From assembly GCA_031761405.1 (NCBI GenBank), contig JASEVX010000006.1, positions 25,801,097-25,865,096 on the forward strand: a stretch of 64,000 bases of DNA, given 5' to 3'. Each line of letters opens with the position of its first letter. The first letter of the stretch is position 1. The position numbers and the translations under genes are program-made. The notes beneath the pieces are model-generated. The model saw only the letters and a list, made by a program, of their open reading frames with translations, searched no databases and was not told the DNA's origin. The stretch comes from Serripes groenlandicus. Taxonomy: Eukaryota > Mollusca > Bivalvia > Cardiida > Cardiidae. Shown here one piece after another: positions 9,691-20,239 of the stretch.

Positions 9691-11305
9691 AAAAAGAGTT
9701 CGAGAAACTTTGGGTTATATTGTTCAGCCGGCGTCCGTCAAGGGGATAATTTGTCGCTGACAATCTTTGCCTTTTATATTAATGATCTGGCTATAGTGCT
9801 AAAAATTCTTAATAAAGGTGTTGACATTGATGGTGAAAATGTATGCTTACTTATGTATGCGGATGACATAATGTTAATGGCAGGCTCCGAGTCTGATATG
9901 CAGGACATGCTCAATTACGTTAATGACTGGTGTTTAAAATGGCGGTTAAAGGTTAACCCTACAAAGTCTAATGTGGTACACTTTAGAAATACTGGGAAAC
10001 AGAGAAGTAATTTCCAATTTCATGTTGGTGTTAACAATTTGGCATATGCGGACAGTTACAAATATCTAGGTGTAGTATTCAATGAATTTTTAGACCTTAA
10101 CTTAACCGCGGAAACTTTGTCGCTCTCAGGTGGTAGGGCATTGGGTTCCGTTATCTCAAAAATTCACAATTTTAAATCCGTTGGAGTTCAAACGTACACA
10201 AAACTATATAATTCGTGTGTTGTTCCAGTAATGCACTATTGCTCAGGGGTATGGGGATTTAAACCGCATAATAAAGCCGACGTCGTCGAAAATAGAGCAA
10301 TTCGATATTGTTTAGGTGTCCATAGGTTTACACCCACATTAGCATTGAATGGGGAGATCGGGTGGGTCCCATGTAAAACAAGACGTTGGGTTAATATCTT
10401 ACGTCTATGGAATAGGTTAGTGAAGATGAATAACTCAAGAATAACAAAGAAAGTTTTCCTCTTTGATTATTCATACAATACCGAGTCTTGGTGTTCTGAT
10501 GTAAAAAGTATTTTAACTTCTGTTAATATGGAGAATATTTATAAAGATAAACTTACCTGCGACGTCAACATTATTGAACGACTTCTTTTATCAAAGCACA
10601 ACGAAACTTGGCTTAAGGGTATACATAACGTTGCCAAACTACGCACATACGTCACATTTAAAACAGAATATTGTTGCGAAAACTACGTTAAACTCAATCT
10701 AGATAAAACAGAACGATCGTTTTTAGCTCAATTACGCTGTGGGATACTTCCGCTTAGAATTGAAACCGGTAGATTTGTTGGTCAAAAACCAGAAGAACGG
10801 GTATGTTTAGTATGTTCTTCAAATTCTATTGAAAATGAAACTCATTTTCTTTTGAAATGTAATCTTTATAGACAAAGACAATTATTATTTCGAAATGTTT
10901 CAATTAAACACAACCAATTTCATACTTTTTCAGAAATAGATAAACTTAAAATGTTAGTATGTGAGGAATCCAGACTATGTGCTTCTTTTATTTCAACTGC
11001 ATTTAAAAAACGCAGATCAATGCTTTATATATAACTAAAGTATTATATAAATTGTTTCTTTAAATCTAAATATTTAATTTTAGTCCATTTAGTAAATGAT
11101 AATATAACGTTCTTGATCTTCTTTGTGATGCTAACTATTCATATACTATATTTACTTGTAAATATGTTACTATTATGTTTAAATTATTACTCTGTACATA
11201 AAGTGACTTATAGGCCCAACGCGGCCGGGTGTGTTTATTGTATTAATATTTGTATGTAATTGTTATACACATGTCACTCTAATAAAATATATCTTATCTT
11301 ATATT
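9691..11305 (+). mobile_element. 5'-truncated non-LTR retrotransposon (reverse transcriptase C-terminal half)
   Basis: The open frame runs from 9691 (after a stop at 9688-9690) to TAA at 11032-11034. It begins inside the reverse transcriptase with A-G-V-R-Q-G-D-N (finger/palm motif, 9727-9750) and continues with the catalytic YADD about 40 residues later (about 9856-9867). Next come the thumb-like 'KLYNSCVVPVMHYCSGVWGF' region and a C-terminal CxxC...H...C knuckle starting V-C-L-V-C. The endonuclease, ORF1 and the N-terminal half of the reverse transcriptase are missing, which is typical 5' truncation. The 3' UTR ends in 'aaaatatatcttatcttat' at about 11305. The frame is intact over about 447 codons, so the insertion is fairly young. 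Clade not assigned. Confidence 0.85.
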
Positions 11306-11319
11306 GCTTTGCCATTGTA

Positions 11320-11470
11320 CAGAGCTCTAGATGGGCATTGTCATGGTCTAAAATCCTTTTTTGACATTCAAACCCTAAATTGTGGGTACTCAAAAGAATC
11401 CTCTCAGTGAGACGATTGATTTTAGTACACACACCATAGGATTTGGTTGAATAATAAGAGAATAGCTAGT
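11320..11470 (+). repeat. Palindromic-box repeat, right of the LINE
   Basis: It shares about 150 bp with 8640-8820, including 'cctctcagtgagacgattga' and 'accataggatttggttgaat'. It begins a few bases past the LINE 3' end. Confidence 0.75.
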
Positions 11471-11918
11471 CCTTTGATGGTACATTAAAGAATCCAACGT
11501 TGTCATAAAGCGGTCGGTATAGAATACAGCATGCATATAAATCATGCAAACCTTTACAAAATCAAGATTGTGAATAATGTTATTCTGTACGAGCTGCCAT
11601 TAATCAAGTTATACAATTACATATTAAACCATTTCAGTTTGATATTTCAATGAGATAGTTTCCCGTTAGTTACTGTGTTTTTATTTGAACTGTTTTGTAT
11701 CTTGAACGGTACTGGATATGTTTTGTTGCAGTGTTCTCCATGTGTTAAGGTCCCAGTTGTTGCCAATACATCATGACCATGAAACATACACACAGTGACA
11801 TACACAAACCTTCTACCTACGAGCAAGTGTCTATATTTTATAATGTACATGTTGCTACATGTGTTTATCAATGTATACAAATCAAACCATTGATAGTTCA
11901 AGATCAGTCTTAAGTAAG
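11471..11918. other. No recognisable gene
   Basis: AT-rich spacer. A minus-strand open frame (11647-12081) runs into the neighbouring MITE and has no recognisable domain. Confidence 0.35.
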
Positions 11919-12142
11919 TTAACATTTTTGCACATGCAGACGCCTTTTGACGCATCAAAATCAGTTGACTTTTGAAAACATTGTGGCAAAATGTGAAATT
12001 GTTCATAATGAGCAAGTTCACCTTTTGCCACAATTTTTCAAATCTATTCAATATTTTCACTTTCAGTGAGGTTTTCAACATTTTAACCTGGATGTTTAAA
12101 AAGTCGTCTGCTGCAGATGTGACATATGTTGGAAAGAGTTAA
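11919..12142. mobile_element. TTAA-bounded MITE (family 1)
   Basis: It runs from 'ttaacatttttgcacatgc' to 'ggaaagagttaa'. The core is 'acattgtggcaaaatgtgaa ... ttcaccttttgccacaat'. The right TTAA is shared with the next copy. Confidence 0.7.
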
Positions 12143-12343
12143 CCACATGCAGACGCATTTTGAATCATCTGAAGCAGACGACTCTTTAAAACATCGAGCT
12201 GACAGGAGAATTTGATAATAATAAGCCACACGGTTCAAATCTATTCAACAATTATATCTTTATTTAGAGAGATTTACCATATTTGTTCCTGAACATGTTC
12301 GAAGTCGTCTGCTGCAGGTTTGTTGTATGATGGAAAAGGTTAA
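12139..12343. mobile_element. TTAA-bounded MITE (family 1), abutting copy
   Basis: It begins at the shared TTAA (12139-12142) with 'aaccacatgcagacgcattt' and ends 'gtcgtctgctgcaggtttg ... ggaaaaggttaa'. The two copies are head-to-tail with one TTAA between them. Confidence 0.7.
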
Positions 12344-12344
12344 G

Positions 12345-13416
12345 ACCCCTTATCAATCACCGAAAAGTAATGAAGAAACATGGTATATGCGCAAACTACC
12401 AATTCATCGAATAGAAACTTTTCACTTTTTTGTCAAGTTTTTTCAAAGGGATCAATTTTCCGTCGTCTGTCCATCTGTCCATCTGTCCATAAGCATGTGA
12501 CTTACTTAGAAGCGACACATACATACTTCAAACACTCTTGCGATATATAATTTAAATTTCTAAAAAAAATAACAAGCTTACTTCTTATAATTTTCTGTAA
12601 AAGCAGCTTATAACCAATTAATTTACACATTTACATATCGAACCATTGCATTCGATAGTTCAAGACGGTACATGTAGATTTTTCATTAGATAAGAACTAA
12701 ATTTACATTACCTGTTTTGAAGCTTATACTTAATATTTTTAAACATGTTCCTTTCCGAAAGTATTCGACAAATTCAAAAATAATCTTAAAGAAATGTTCC
12801 TAAGACCATCTACCTTCTAACCATGTGAATTTGCAAAAGAACATGATTCCAGGGGGTTGTACCTCTACCTTTAACCAATCAGGCTATTTTCCCGGTCCTG
12901 TTTAGCACCTGTAGAAGAATATTCATTGAAATAATGAAACAGACAATTCGAGGGCTTCATGCAAGATGTAGTTAAAACCGTTTTGCATTTAACCATCGAA
13001 TTATGCTAGTTTGTAAACATTCCTCATCTGCAGCAGATTATGTTTGAAAATGAGAAATTTCTCATGTAGAAAAATTGCCCGTGTTCTCCTAATATTTAGT
13101 TTAGCTTTCATTCATAAAGTCCTACATTCGTTGCCCTTTGTTATCTTTTAACAACTTTAGTTTTGGAAGCCACAAGTACTTATGATAAGACTAACATTGG
13201 ACCATGTTGTATAAAAACCGACCTTAGATACTTAAAGTAAGGGACAATTAACATCAGATTATATAATGATGCAGCCTTCAAGTGCCGTATTCATTTGCCT
13301 TAAATGTTTATAACGACTGAAATGTTACCTTGTAATAAAGGGATGTCCCGATAAAACAGAGTCTGAATTTGGATTTTAAAAGGTTGAGGGGTTCTCTTGT
13401 CATGAATCAAGTCACG
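12345..13416. other. Intergenic spacer
   Basis: AT-rich with a short CTGTCCAT repeat at about 12470-12492. No gene, splice-supported exon or named repeat was found. Confidence 0.4.
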
Positions 13417-13640
13417 TTAATCCTTTCCTACACGAAGACGCAGTTTGAGCATATACTTTGAAGACTAGGTGGCAAACAATGAAACAATCACATTTAAATT
13501 AATGAACAATTTCTCCTTGATGAGTTGAGCATTTTTCAAGATATGGAAAATTGATTTGTGGATAGTTTCCACAATTTTACTCAGATGACTGTAAAGTTGT
13601 TTATATGCTGTAGATTGTTTTACTATTAGAAAAGGGTTAA
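13417..13640. mobile_element. TTAA-bounded MITE (family 1) in the C1q upstream region
   Basis: It is flanked by TTAA at 13417-13420 and 13637-13640, with ends 'ttaatcctttcctacacga' and 'gaaaagggttaa'. The inside is decayed but retains 'agactaggtggcaaacaatg'. It ends 57 bp before the C1q start codon. Confidence 0.65.
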
Positions 13641-13697
13641 TCTGTGTCTGGGTCAGTGCTAATTCGTCGTTTATATCATTTGTTCTAACACAAGGCA

Positions 13698-14711
13698 ATG
13701 AGGTGGGTGTTTATATTCGTTAATGTATGTGTCCTATTTGGGCTGTCCAAACAGACAGGAATATCCACGGTTCTTGGTAAGCTTAACCAAGACTTTGATG
13801 CCGGATTGAATGTTAACCCGTCTGACGAAGTAGATCGTTTACTTATACAGTCAACACTTTTCCGTGATGTATTGAGGAAAATCTCTTCTCAGGATAATGA
13901 GCTCCAGTTATTGAAGACCCACATTACTCTGCAGGAAAATGAAATTAGAAAACTTAACCAAGAACTCCGAGAAGTTAAAAATGGTAACAAGGAATCCGAG
14001 AGATTTAAAAAACTGAACCAAGAACTCCAAAAGGGTAACATACTTAATCAAGAACTTCAAAAAGATATCCCATTTAACAAAGAACTTCAAGAAGTTAATA
14101 CACTTGAACTAGAACTTAAAGAACACAAGGTAACACATCAACCTAGTAAGGAAACAGAACGATCGACAACTCAGGGGCCTTTTGGTTCCAAAGAAAAGGA
14201 AATTATTTCAAATGAAATACATTTCCAAAAAGAAGGAATTGATGATGTAGTCACAAAGGAGCGGAAACTTGTACGTGGAATTCGCGCCGAAGAATATATA
14301 GCGTTCACTGCATACCTTGACCACTCAGCCACACACCTTGGTAACGGGCAAATAGTAAAATGTAACCAAGTCATCCTCAACGATGGAAATGCCTACAACC
14401 CAATTACTGGTCTGTTTACAGCTCCACAAGACGGTGTGTTCTTTATTACATTCACAATACATGGTATATCAACTAACACCGATATCAGGCTTGTATTGGA
14501 TGGAAATAATCTTATTGATGCAGCAGTCTACATTGTTCGCCCAGTCAATATAGGCTTCGAAGCATACCAGATGGCTTCAAACAGTTGCGTTGTTCGTGTT
14601 CAAAAGGGTCAATCTCTGTGGTTGGAACATTTCCTCAGAGTAGCAGATGGAGAAGTTTCCGGTTCCGACACATACCGCCATACAACATTTACTGCCTTTT
14701 TACTGTACTAG
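13698..14711 (+). CDS. Secreted coiled-coil C1q-domain-containing protein
   Basis: This is an uninterrupted frame of 337 residues from ATG 13698 to TAG 14709-14711. Residues 1-20 form a signal peptide (core VFIFVNVCVLFGL). Residues 60-145 are a charged coiled coil rich in LNQEL-type heptads with reiterated NQELQK units. Residues 146-195 are a linker. About 199-336 is a globular C1q domain with the family signature around 'YNPITGLFTAPQDGVFFITF' (residues 233-252) and the closing 'TTFTAFLLY'. Two cysteines (222, 297) lie in the domain. There is no collagen stretch, so it is of the coiled-coil C1q class that bivalves use as secreted pattern-recognition lectins. It would trimerise through the coiled coil; ligand unknown. 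The sequence 'gttctaacacaag|gcaATG' could be a splice acceptor, so an upstream non-coding exon is possible. Confidence 0.9.
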   Translation: MRWVFIFVNVCVLFGLSKQTGISTVLGKLNQDFDAGLNVNPSDEVDRLLIQSTLFRDVLRKISSQDNELQLLKTHITLQENEIRKLNQELREVKNGNKESERFKKLNQELQKGNILNQELQKDIPFNKELQEVNTLELELKEHKVTHQPSKETERSTTQGPFGSKEKEIISNEIHFQKEGIDDVVTKERKLVRGIRAEEYIAFTAYLDHSATHLGNGQIVKCNQVILNDGNAYNPITGLFTAPQDGVFFITFTIHGISTNTDIRLVLDGNNLIDAAVYIVRPVNIGFEAYQMASNSCVVRVQKGQSLWLEHFLRVADGEVSGSDTYRHTTFTAFLLY

Positions 14712-14911
14712 CACAAAAATTGGTATATTAAATTTTGTTTCTGCTTCCAAATGTTTCTTTTGAGATAAATAACAACAACCATATGAGCGGCATCTAGCGG
14801 TTCGGATATTAATTGCACTCCACTTTGACACTGTGCACGGTTTTATTGGCGTTCAACTACTGGGCCAATATTTATTTTATTTTTTTTGCCAGAAGATACA
14901 TTTAAGTATAT

Positions 14912-14917
14912 AATAAA
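14912..14917 (+). terminator. Polyadenylation signal for the C1q gene
   Basis: AATAAA lies about 200 nt past the C1q stop codon and is the first canonical hexamer downstream. Confidence 0.45.
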
Positions 14918-15331
14918 TATATATGGACGATTGAGAAACTGGTGAAACTGATCAGTTGCACATTTTCAGCGAGTTTCCACTGTACGCAGTAGCTTTAAAC
15001 CCCATCTCAATAGCTGTTGCATATATATATGTCAAATGGCAATGCTTGTATCAGATATAATATACCCATTACGTATTTCTTTATATGTAACGTGTGTAAT
15101 ATAACATGACCGAATCACTTTTGTTTTGTATTCATCCGCGAATGTTTACAAAATGGCTAAGAACGTGTATCCGGTAACACAAACGTCATGATAGATGGAC
15201 GAGGTAAAGGGACCATTATCGGTCATACAAATATTTTGTTTGTGATTAGTAAACAGTTTATTAAGTAATACATGTTGGGACTATTTTCTGACCGCCAAAG
15301 GCTCGCTTAATAACACATTTCTTGAACTCGT
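14918..15331. other. No recognisable gene
   Basis: AT-rich spacer 3' of the C1q gene; nothing identifiable. Confidence 0.4.
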
Positions 15332-15545
15332 TTAACTCTTTCAGCGCCAAAGGCAATATTGAGCTTTTTGGAAACAATGCAGATTCAGGTGAGTCAGCTC
15401 GTAAAGAGCTGTCTCACCTGAAATCTGCATTGTTTGGCTGTGAGCTATAAAAAATATTCCAAAAATCCTATAACATGAAAATAGAGTCGTCCGAGTTTGA
15501 ACATGAAAGAGTCTACTTTAAACAATTCGGCGCTGAAAGGGTTAA
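15332..15545. mobile_element. TTAA-bounded MITE (family 2)
   Basis: The ends are 'ttaactctttcagcgcc' and 'ggcgctgaaagggttaa'. The central hairpin has arms 'aaacaatgcagattcaggtg' and 'cacctgaaatctgcattgtt' around 'agctcgtaaagagct'. It is non-coding and the type copy of the family here. Confidence 0.85.
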
Positions 15546-16039
15546 TAAACGTTTATATGAAATGACAACTCATGTCAGATCATATATATAGTACGGGTTT
15601 TCAAAATAAATCGAGCTATTGTTGTCTCTTTTTCACCTGATGTGATGTTCGCGTTGGCGTTTACTTTCATATTCCAAATGTCTTCTCGTCGAGTCAAGCG
15701 TTGGGCAAGGCAGTGGTGCAGTCGTTGATTATCCAACCTATTCAACTTATAATTGTTAAAAAAGATCAGATTATGGCCGTAGAAAACTAACTCTAGTGTT
15801 ATTGTAAAGAAACCCCCTCGTTCGTCAATTGATTTTGTCTGATGACATTACAGGTTGACAGACGAAGCTGCATTTGTTTATAGAAAGCAGTAATAAGACG
15901 AAATACAGCCCTTAACAAAATGTTACTTTTTATGTCCTCATCCAATATTTGAATTGTGTCCCTTTTTCTGTCTCAAAATGATCTTCACAATATATGGCAA
16001 ACTATTCCTACTTATCTAGACCGACTCAGTATTCACGAA
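15546..16039. other. No recognisable gene
   Basis: Intergenic AT-rich sequence without identifiable features. Confidence 0.35.
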
Positions 16040-16084
16040 CTTTCGGACAAACCAAGAGAAAACAAAAGTCCAGCTGACCTCGGT

Positions 16085-16165
16085 CATAACGGATTGCCCT
16101 TCGACAAGGCACGCGTCTGAGTGTAGTACTGGTTAGTAACCAAGGGACCATGTTCTGTCACAATT
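16085..16165 (+). mobile_element. SINE family C fragment
   Basis: 'ttcgacaaggcacgcgtctg', 'tagtactggttagtaacc' and 'aagggaccatgttctgtcac' match the 17160-17345 copy. Confidence 0.45.
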
Positions 16166-16265
16166 ATTCAACGGAACTACTTTTGAAAATGCATGAAAAC
16201 CATAATGCATCATTCATAATATGTATGCGCGAGTGTATCATTATATTTTATTTAAAACAGCATAA

Positions 16266-16465
16266 GAGCCGTCCCGTGAGAAAAACCAACATTATAGACT
16301 CTGGGTAAAGTGTCGACCATGATCAGCCTAAGAATGCCGCGCAGGCTTACCCGTGTAGACACTTTTCGCCTCCTGTGGTTTTTCTGTTTTCTGCGGACAG
16401 CGCATGCCGATCAGGGTCGATTCTTTACGCAGGAACGTAATGTTGGTTTTCTCGTGGGACGGCTC
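16266..16465. mobile_element. TIR element, GAGCCGTCCC family
   Basis: The left end 'gagccgtcccgtgagaaaaa' with 'ccaacattatag' is mirrored by 'taatgttggttttctcgtgg' and 'gacggctc'. The interior has GC-rich blocks 'gccgcgcaggcttacccg' and 'ggcgaaaag' (reverse strand) shared, inverted, with 33123-33340. Non-coding; superfamily not assigned. Confidence 0.8.
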
Positions 16466-16796
16466 ATTTGTATAATTCGTAAGGCATCAAGATGACAAAG
16501 AGAAATTGCACCAATCCTGTTGACTGATGTTTTAAGTACAGAGAGCATGCTTTCTTGACAGTTTGATGCATCGAACACAAACTAATGTTATAATTATTTC
16601 ACTAGAAGAAGTATTGACTTGATACAAGTTTGGGTATTACAAAACTAGGCGTTTATCAAATTGTATTAGAGCTATTGTGAACTCGCTCTTTGTCCGAGGT
16701 CCGTCGTCTGTTGTTATAAGCTGTCGTTGTTAATCATTTCATCAAACAACAACTCGACCATTTCAAACGAAATTTCATAGTACAACTAAAATAATT

Positions 16797-17085
16797 GATT
16801 GATTGATTAGGGCTTAAAGCCATTTTCAACAATCTTTCAGTCATATCACGGCCAGTTTACCTACTCATACGTTTCCTGGTTTTCCCACACCTGTACACCA
16901 CACAGCATACTTTCCAATCAACAGGATGCTCTTCCACATAGACTGTTAAACAGCCCATTGGTGAAAGATGAATGACGCATGTCAAAGTGACTTTGGTCAA
17001 ACGTCGGAACAAATGTTGGCCGAGCTGGGATGCGAACTCACAACCCCCGGATTGACAGCTACCGACTGAGCTACCGGGGCTCGGC
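16797..17085 (-). mobile_element. SINE family B, complete, minus strand
   Basis: The (ATCA)n tail is at 16797-16808 (plus strand 'attgattgattag'), followed by the 3' module 'cagtcatatcacggccagtt', the body, and the tRNA-like head at 17083-17025, which reads 'tagctcagtcggtagctgtc' and 'gttgtgagttcgcatcccag' on the minus strand. Confidence 0.85.
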
Positions 17086-17159
17086 ACAACTGAAATAAAC
17101 ATAACGACCATGTATCGCACAACTGAAGTGAGCACAACCTACATTATCCTTATAACAAA

Positions 17160-17345
17160 ATGCAGGCACCATGACACCTGTTGTTTATGGACGGCAAATC
17201 ATGGTGGAGTGCCCTTGGGCAAGGCACATTTTCTAGCCTAGTACTGGTTTGTTTACCCAGGGATCATGAATAAGTGAACTGTCGCGCCGTGATATAACTG
17301 AAATATTGTTGAGGCGGCGTAAAACCCCAGTAAATAAATAAATAA
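17160..17345 (+). mobile_element. SINE family C with AAAT tail
   Basis: The body is 'gtgcccttgggcaaggcaca', 'cagggatcatgaataagtga' and 'actgtcgcgccgtgatataa', then 'ctgaaatattgttgaggcgg' and (AAAT)n. The 3' module is the one seen in families A and B. Confidence 0.75.
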
Positions 17346-17656
17346 ATTATGGACGGCAAAGAATATAAAAAGTGGATATTCGAATATTCTAATTTTTTCT
17401 ATCAGATTGTACATTTAACTGTTTTATGGAGTAATCTGTGAACATCAAAAGCTCTGTATCGGGCAATGTAGATGAAGATAGTTGACCCACTTTTAATGTT
17501 ATGATGCTACATGATCTAAAAAATAGTACCGCAGGAAGCTTATCTTGGTATATAACGTTCGCGAATGATGTTTGAAGTGGTAAAGCAATTCTTATCATTG
17601 CCGTCTCTTTTGTTCAACGTTTGTGAAAATTGACACTTTTGACATGGACGTATTCA

Positions 17657-17862
17657 TTAACTCTTTCAGTGCCGAATTGTTCAAAGTAGACTCTTCCATG
17701 TACACAATCGGGTGTGTCCATTTCTCAATTTATGAAAGTTTTTTGGTAACTAAAAGGCAAACAATGCTGATTTCAGGTGAGACAGCTCGTTACGAGCTGA
17801 CTCACCTGAATCTGCATTGTTTGCAAAAATCTCAATATTGCCTTTGCCGCTGAAAGAGTTAA
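17657..17862. mobile_element. TTAA-bounded MITE (family 2)
   Basis: The ends are 'ttaactctttcagtgcc' and 'gccgctgaaagagttaa'. The central hairpin 'caggtgagacagctcgtta' / 'cgagctgactcacctg' is well preserved. Confidence 0.8.
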
Positions 17863-17938
17863 GAATCAAGCAGTTCGTAGTAATACTACAGTTTTCCAAC
17901 ATGTAGATGCAATATGAAGCGTCGAAAGCAGACGACTG

Positions 17939-18169
17939 TTTAACCCTATCCCTCATACAACAAATCTGCAGCAGAAAACTTGAAACATATTTTGTCAAAA
18001 CATAGAAAATCTCTATAATTGAATGAATAATCTATGACTAAAAGTGGAAAACATTGTGGCAATAGGAGATATTGCTCGTTTTGAGCAATTTCTTCTTTTG
18101 TCACTATGTTTTCAAAAAGCTGTCTGCTGCAGAGGCGTAAGAAAGCGTCTATATCAGGGAAAGGGTTAA
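17939..18169. mobile_element. TTAA-bounded MITE (family 1)
   Basis: It runs from 'ttaaccctatccctcata' to 'atatcagggaaagggttaa', with central hairpin 'gatattgctcgttttgagca' and 'tctgcagcaga' / 'tctgctgcaga' subterminal boxes. Confidence 0.85.
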
Positions 18170-18331
18170 AACAAAATTTGGCTATATGAAAAATTGCTTC
18201 ATATATATATTTGTTCTATTTGTTTTGCATATATGTTTTGAAAGCCGTCTGCTTCAGATATGATGTCTACGTTTGGTTCTGTGTCGGAACTTTTTACCAA
18301 ACGAACTCGCCGTAAGTAACGAATAAAGAGG

Positions 18332-18530
18332 TCAACCCTTTATAACATACAACACATTTGAAGTAAACGACAACGAAATCATCTAGACAAAATTATGAAG
18401 AATACTGAATAGAGTTAAAAACACTGTGGTAAAAGGTGATACTTGCTCATTGTCTCCATTTGTCACAATGTTTTCAAAAGCCGTCTGCTGGTGCTGCGTC
18501 AAAATGTGTCTTCAAGTGGTAGAGAGTTAA
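18332..18530. mobile_element. Family 1 MITE, diverged
   Basis: The left end 'tcaaccctttataacata' has lost the TTAA; the right end is 'gtggtagagagttaa'. The middle has 'aaaggtgatacttgctcatt' and 'ttgtcacaatgttttcaaaa'. Confidence 0.65.
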
Positions 18531-18678
18531 TTGTCATGCAGACACTCATTTATCATTGTAGACCATCTTTTCACTGACACAGTGCAAACAAACAAACGGA
18601 CCAGCTATGTTTGAACTGCTTAATTATAACAAAGCCACAGGAAAATCGACCTTAAACCTTATCCCACTATACACGATT

Positions 18679-18868
18679 TTAACTAATTCCATCATACATC
18701 AAATCTGAAGCAGACGACTTTGAAATCATCTAAGCAAAACCATAGAAAATCTCTATAAATAAACGTATGAATACTGGCAACATATGGAGATATTTTGACA
18801 ACATAATGATTTTCGAAAAAGGACGGTTACAGAGGCGTCAAAATAGTATGTCTATAGGAAAGGGTTAA
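18679..18868. mobile_element. Family 1 MITE, diverged
   Basis: It runs from 'ttaactaattccatcataca' to 'tataggaaagggttaa', with 'gaagcagacgactttgaaat' and a damaged central hairpin. Confidence 0.65.
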
Positions 18869-19129
18869 GCAAAATTATCTTAACTTAAGATACAGGACCT
18901 GAAAGACATTACGGCACAAAATAGACGAAACTGAGCATTCATGCAATCTGATCTCGAACACTTTTTTGTTCCTCATTAATCAAGTCTTAGCCATAGTATC
19001 TCCATAAATAAACAATAATTTGCATTCAGCAGGATAAGGGTTATAAAGACCTACATCTTATGAAGATTATTTACACAACCGAATATGGCGCAATCTCCAT
19101 GACGCAATATTCATTCATTGTATGTTTAA

Positions 19130-19230
19130 CCTAGCCCCGGTCATGACGTGGGCTGTCAATCTAGAGGTTGTGACATCGAACTCCAGCTCAGTCAGCATTC
19201 TTTCCGACGTTCGACTTGGTGTAAAACTAC
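19130..19230 (+). mobile_element. SINE family B head fragment
   Basis: 'gtgggctgtcaatctagagg', 'ttgtgacatcgaactccagc' and 'attctttccgacgttcgact' match the head and first body block of the 40915 copy; the rest is absent. Confidence 0.6.
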
Positions 19231-19257
19231 GGTTTATTGTTGGTCTAGGCGCCCTGT

Positions 19258-19540
19258 AATTTAAGATAGATAATCTAAATACCTTCGTAAAACTAATGTT
19301 TAATGAAATATAAAGTTTCGTTCTGCCAGTCTATAACACATTTAGAATAGCCTAAAATGTGAAAATGGTCAACACACACAATCTGACCAACTGCAACCTT
19401 AATCAAACAAGCGAACTTTATATGACCGCATCGCTCTCTCTGACCAGAACTCCGCAAGGACCCATCTCCGCGCTTTTTAAATAGCCATTCTCCGTAAGAA
19501 TTTTAAACTTTTTGGGCACGCATGGTCACGGGTTTTGCAG
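19258..19540 (+). repeat. Dispersed direct repeat, copy 1
   Basis: About 280 bp aligned by eye with 21190-21500: 'ctataacacatttagaatag', 'ccatctccgcgctttttaaa' and 'gggcacgcatggtca'. It is non-coding. Confidence 0.75.
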
Positions 19541-19789
19541 AAAAATAATGTCATAATGCAGCCAACTCAATTAAGTTCATTACAGAAATAGATAGACGAA
19601 CACTAGTAATACAATGTAAAAGCTACTGGGAACATACGCTGGTTTTTGCATAAATTATACTTTAAAAAGGCCTCATCACTTAAAAATACGAATTACCATC
19701 CTTAGTTGTTTAAAACAATGAAATAAACATGAATTACTTCCCTTGGAATTTTAGATTTTTGTTTTATTCGGGTTTTGAGCCGTTTCAGC

Positions 19790-19935
19790 ATTATTTCAGT
19801 TATATCAGGGCAACAGTTCACTTGTTCGTGATCCCTTGGTAAGCAAACCAGTACTAGGTTAGGTGTTGTACCTTGCCCAAGGGTTCTACACCATAATTAC
19901 TGCGCCGCGACTTGGGATCGAACCTGTAAATCCCT
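19790..19935 (-). mobile_element. SINE family C, minus strand
   Basis: 'tttcagttatatcagggcaa', 'cagttcacttgttcgtgatc' and 'cccttggtaagcaaaccagt' are the reverse complement of the 17160-17345 body. Confidence 0.65.
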
Positions 19936-20053
19936 ATATATTTTAGTATTAATATAATCTAAAATGTTGTTACAGATGATTTGATGAAGGATGCGTTTTA
20001 ATGTCGACTCCGTTATTCATATAATGTTCTTCTGTTTTGCTCGGACCCATAAT

Positions 20054-20226
20054 TTAACCCCCTTTCACAAAAAGATAAGCTTTTTGACGCGTCTGCAGAA
20101 GACGTCTTTTGGTAAACAGTGAGCAATTTCTGCCTTTGCTACACTGTTTTAAACTGTATTCAATGAACAGACTTTCATTTTTTAATATATTAGTTATCTG
20201 CTTCAGATTTGATGGGAAAGGGCTAA
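20054..20226. mobile_element. Family 1 MITE
   Basis: It runs from 'ttaaccccctttcacaaaaa' to 'gatttgatgggaaagggctaa' (right TTAA mutated to CTAA), with 'tctgcagaagacgtcttttg' as subterminal box. Confidence 0.65.
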
Positions 20227-20239
20227 CTATTTATCTGAT

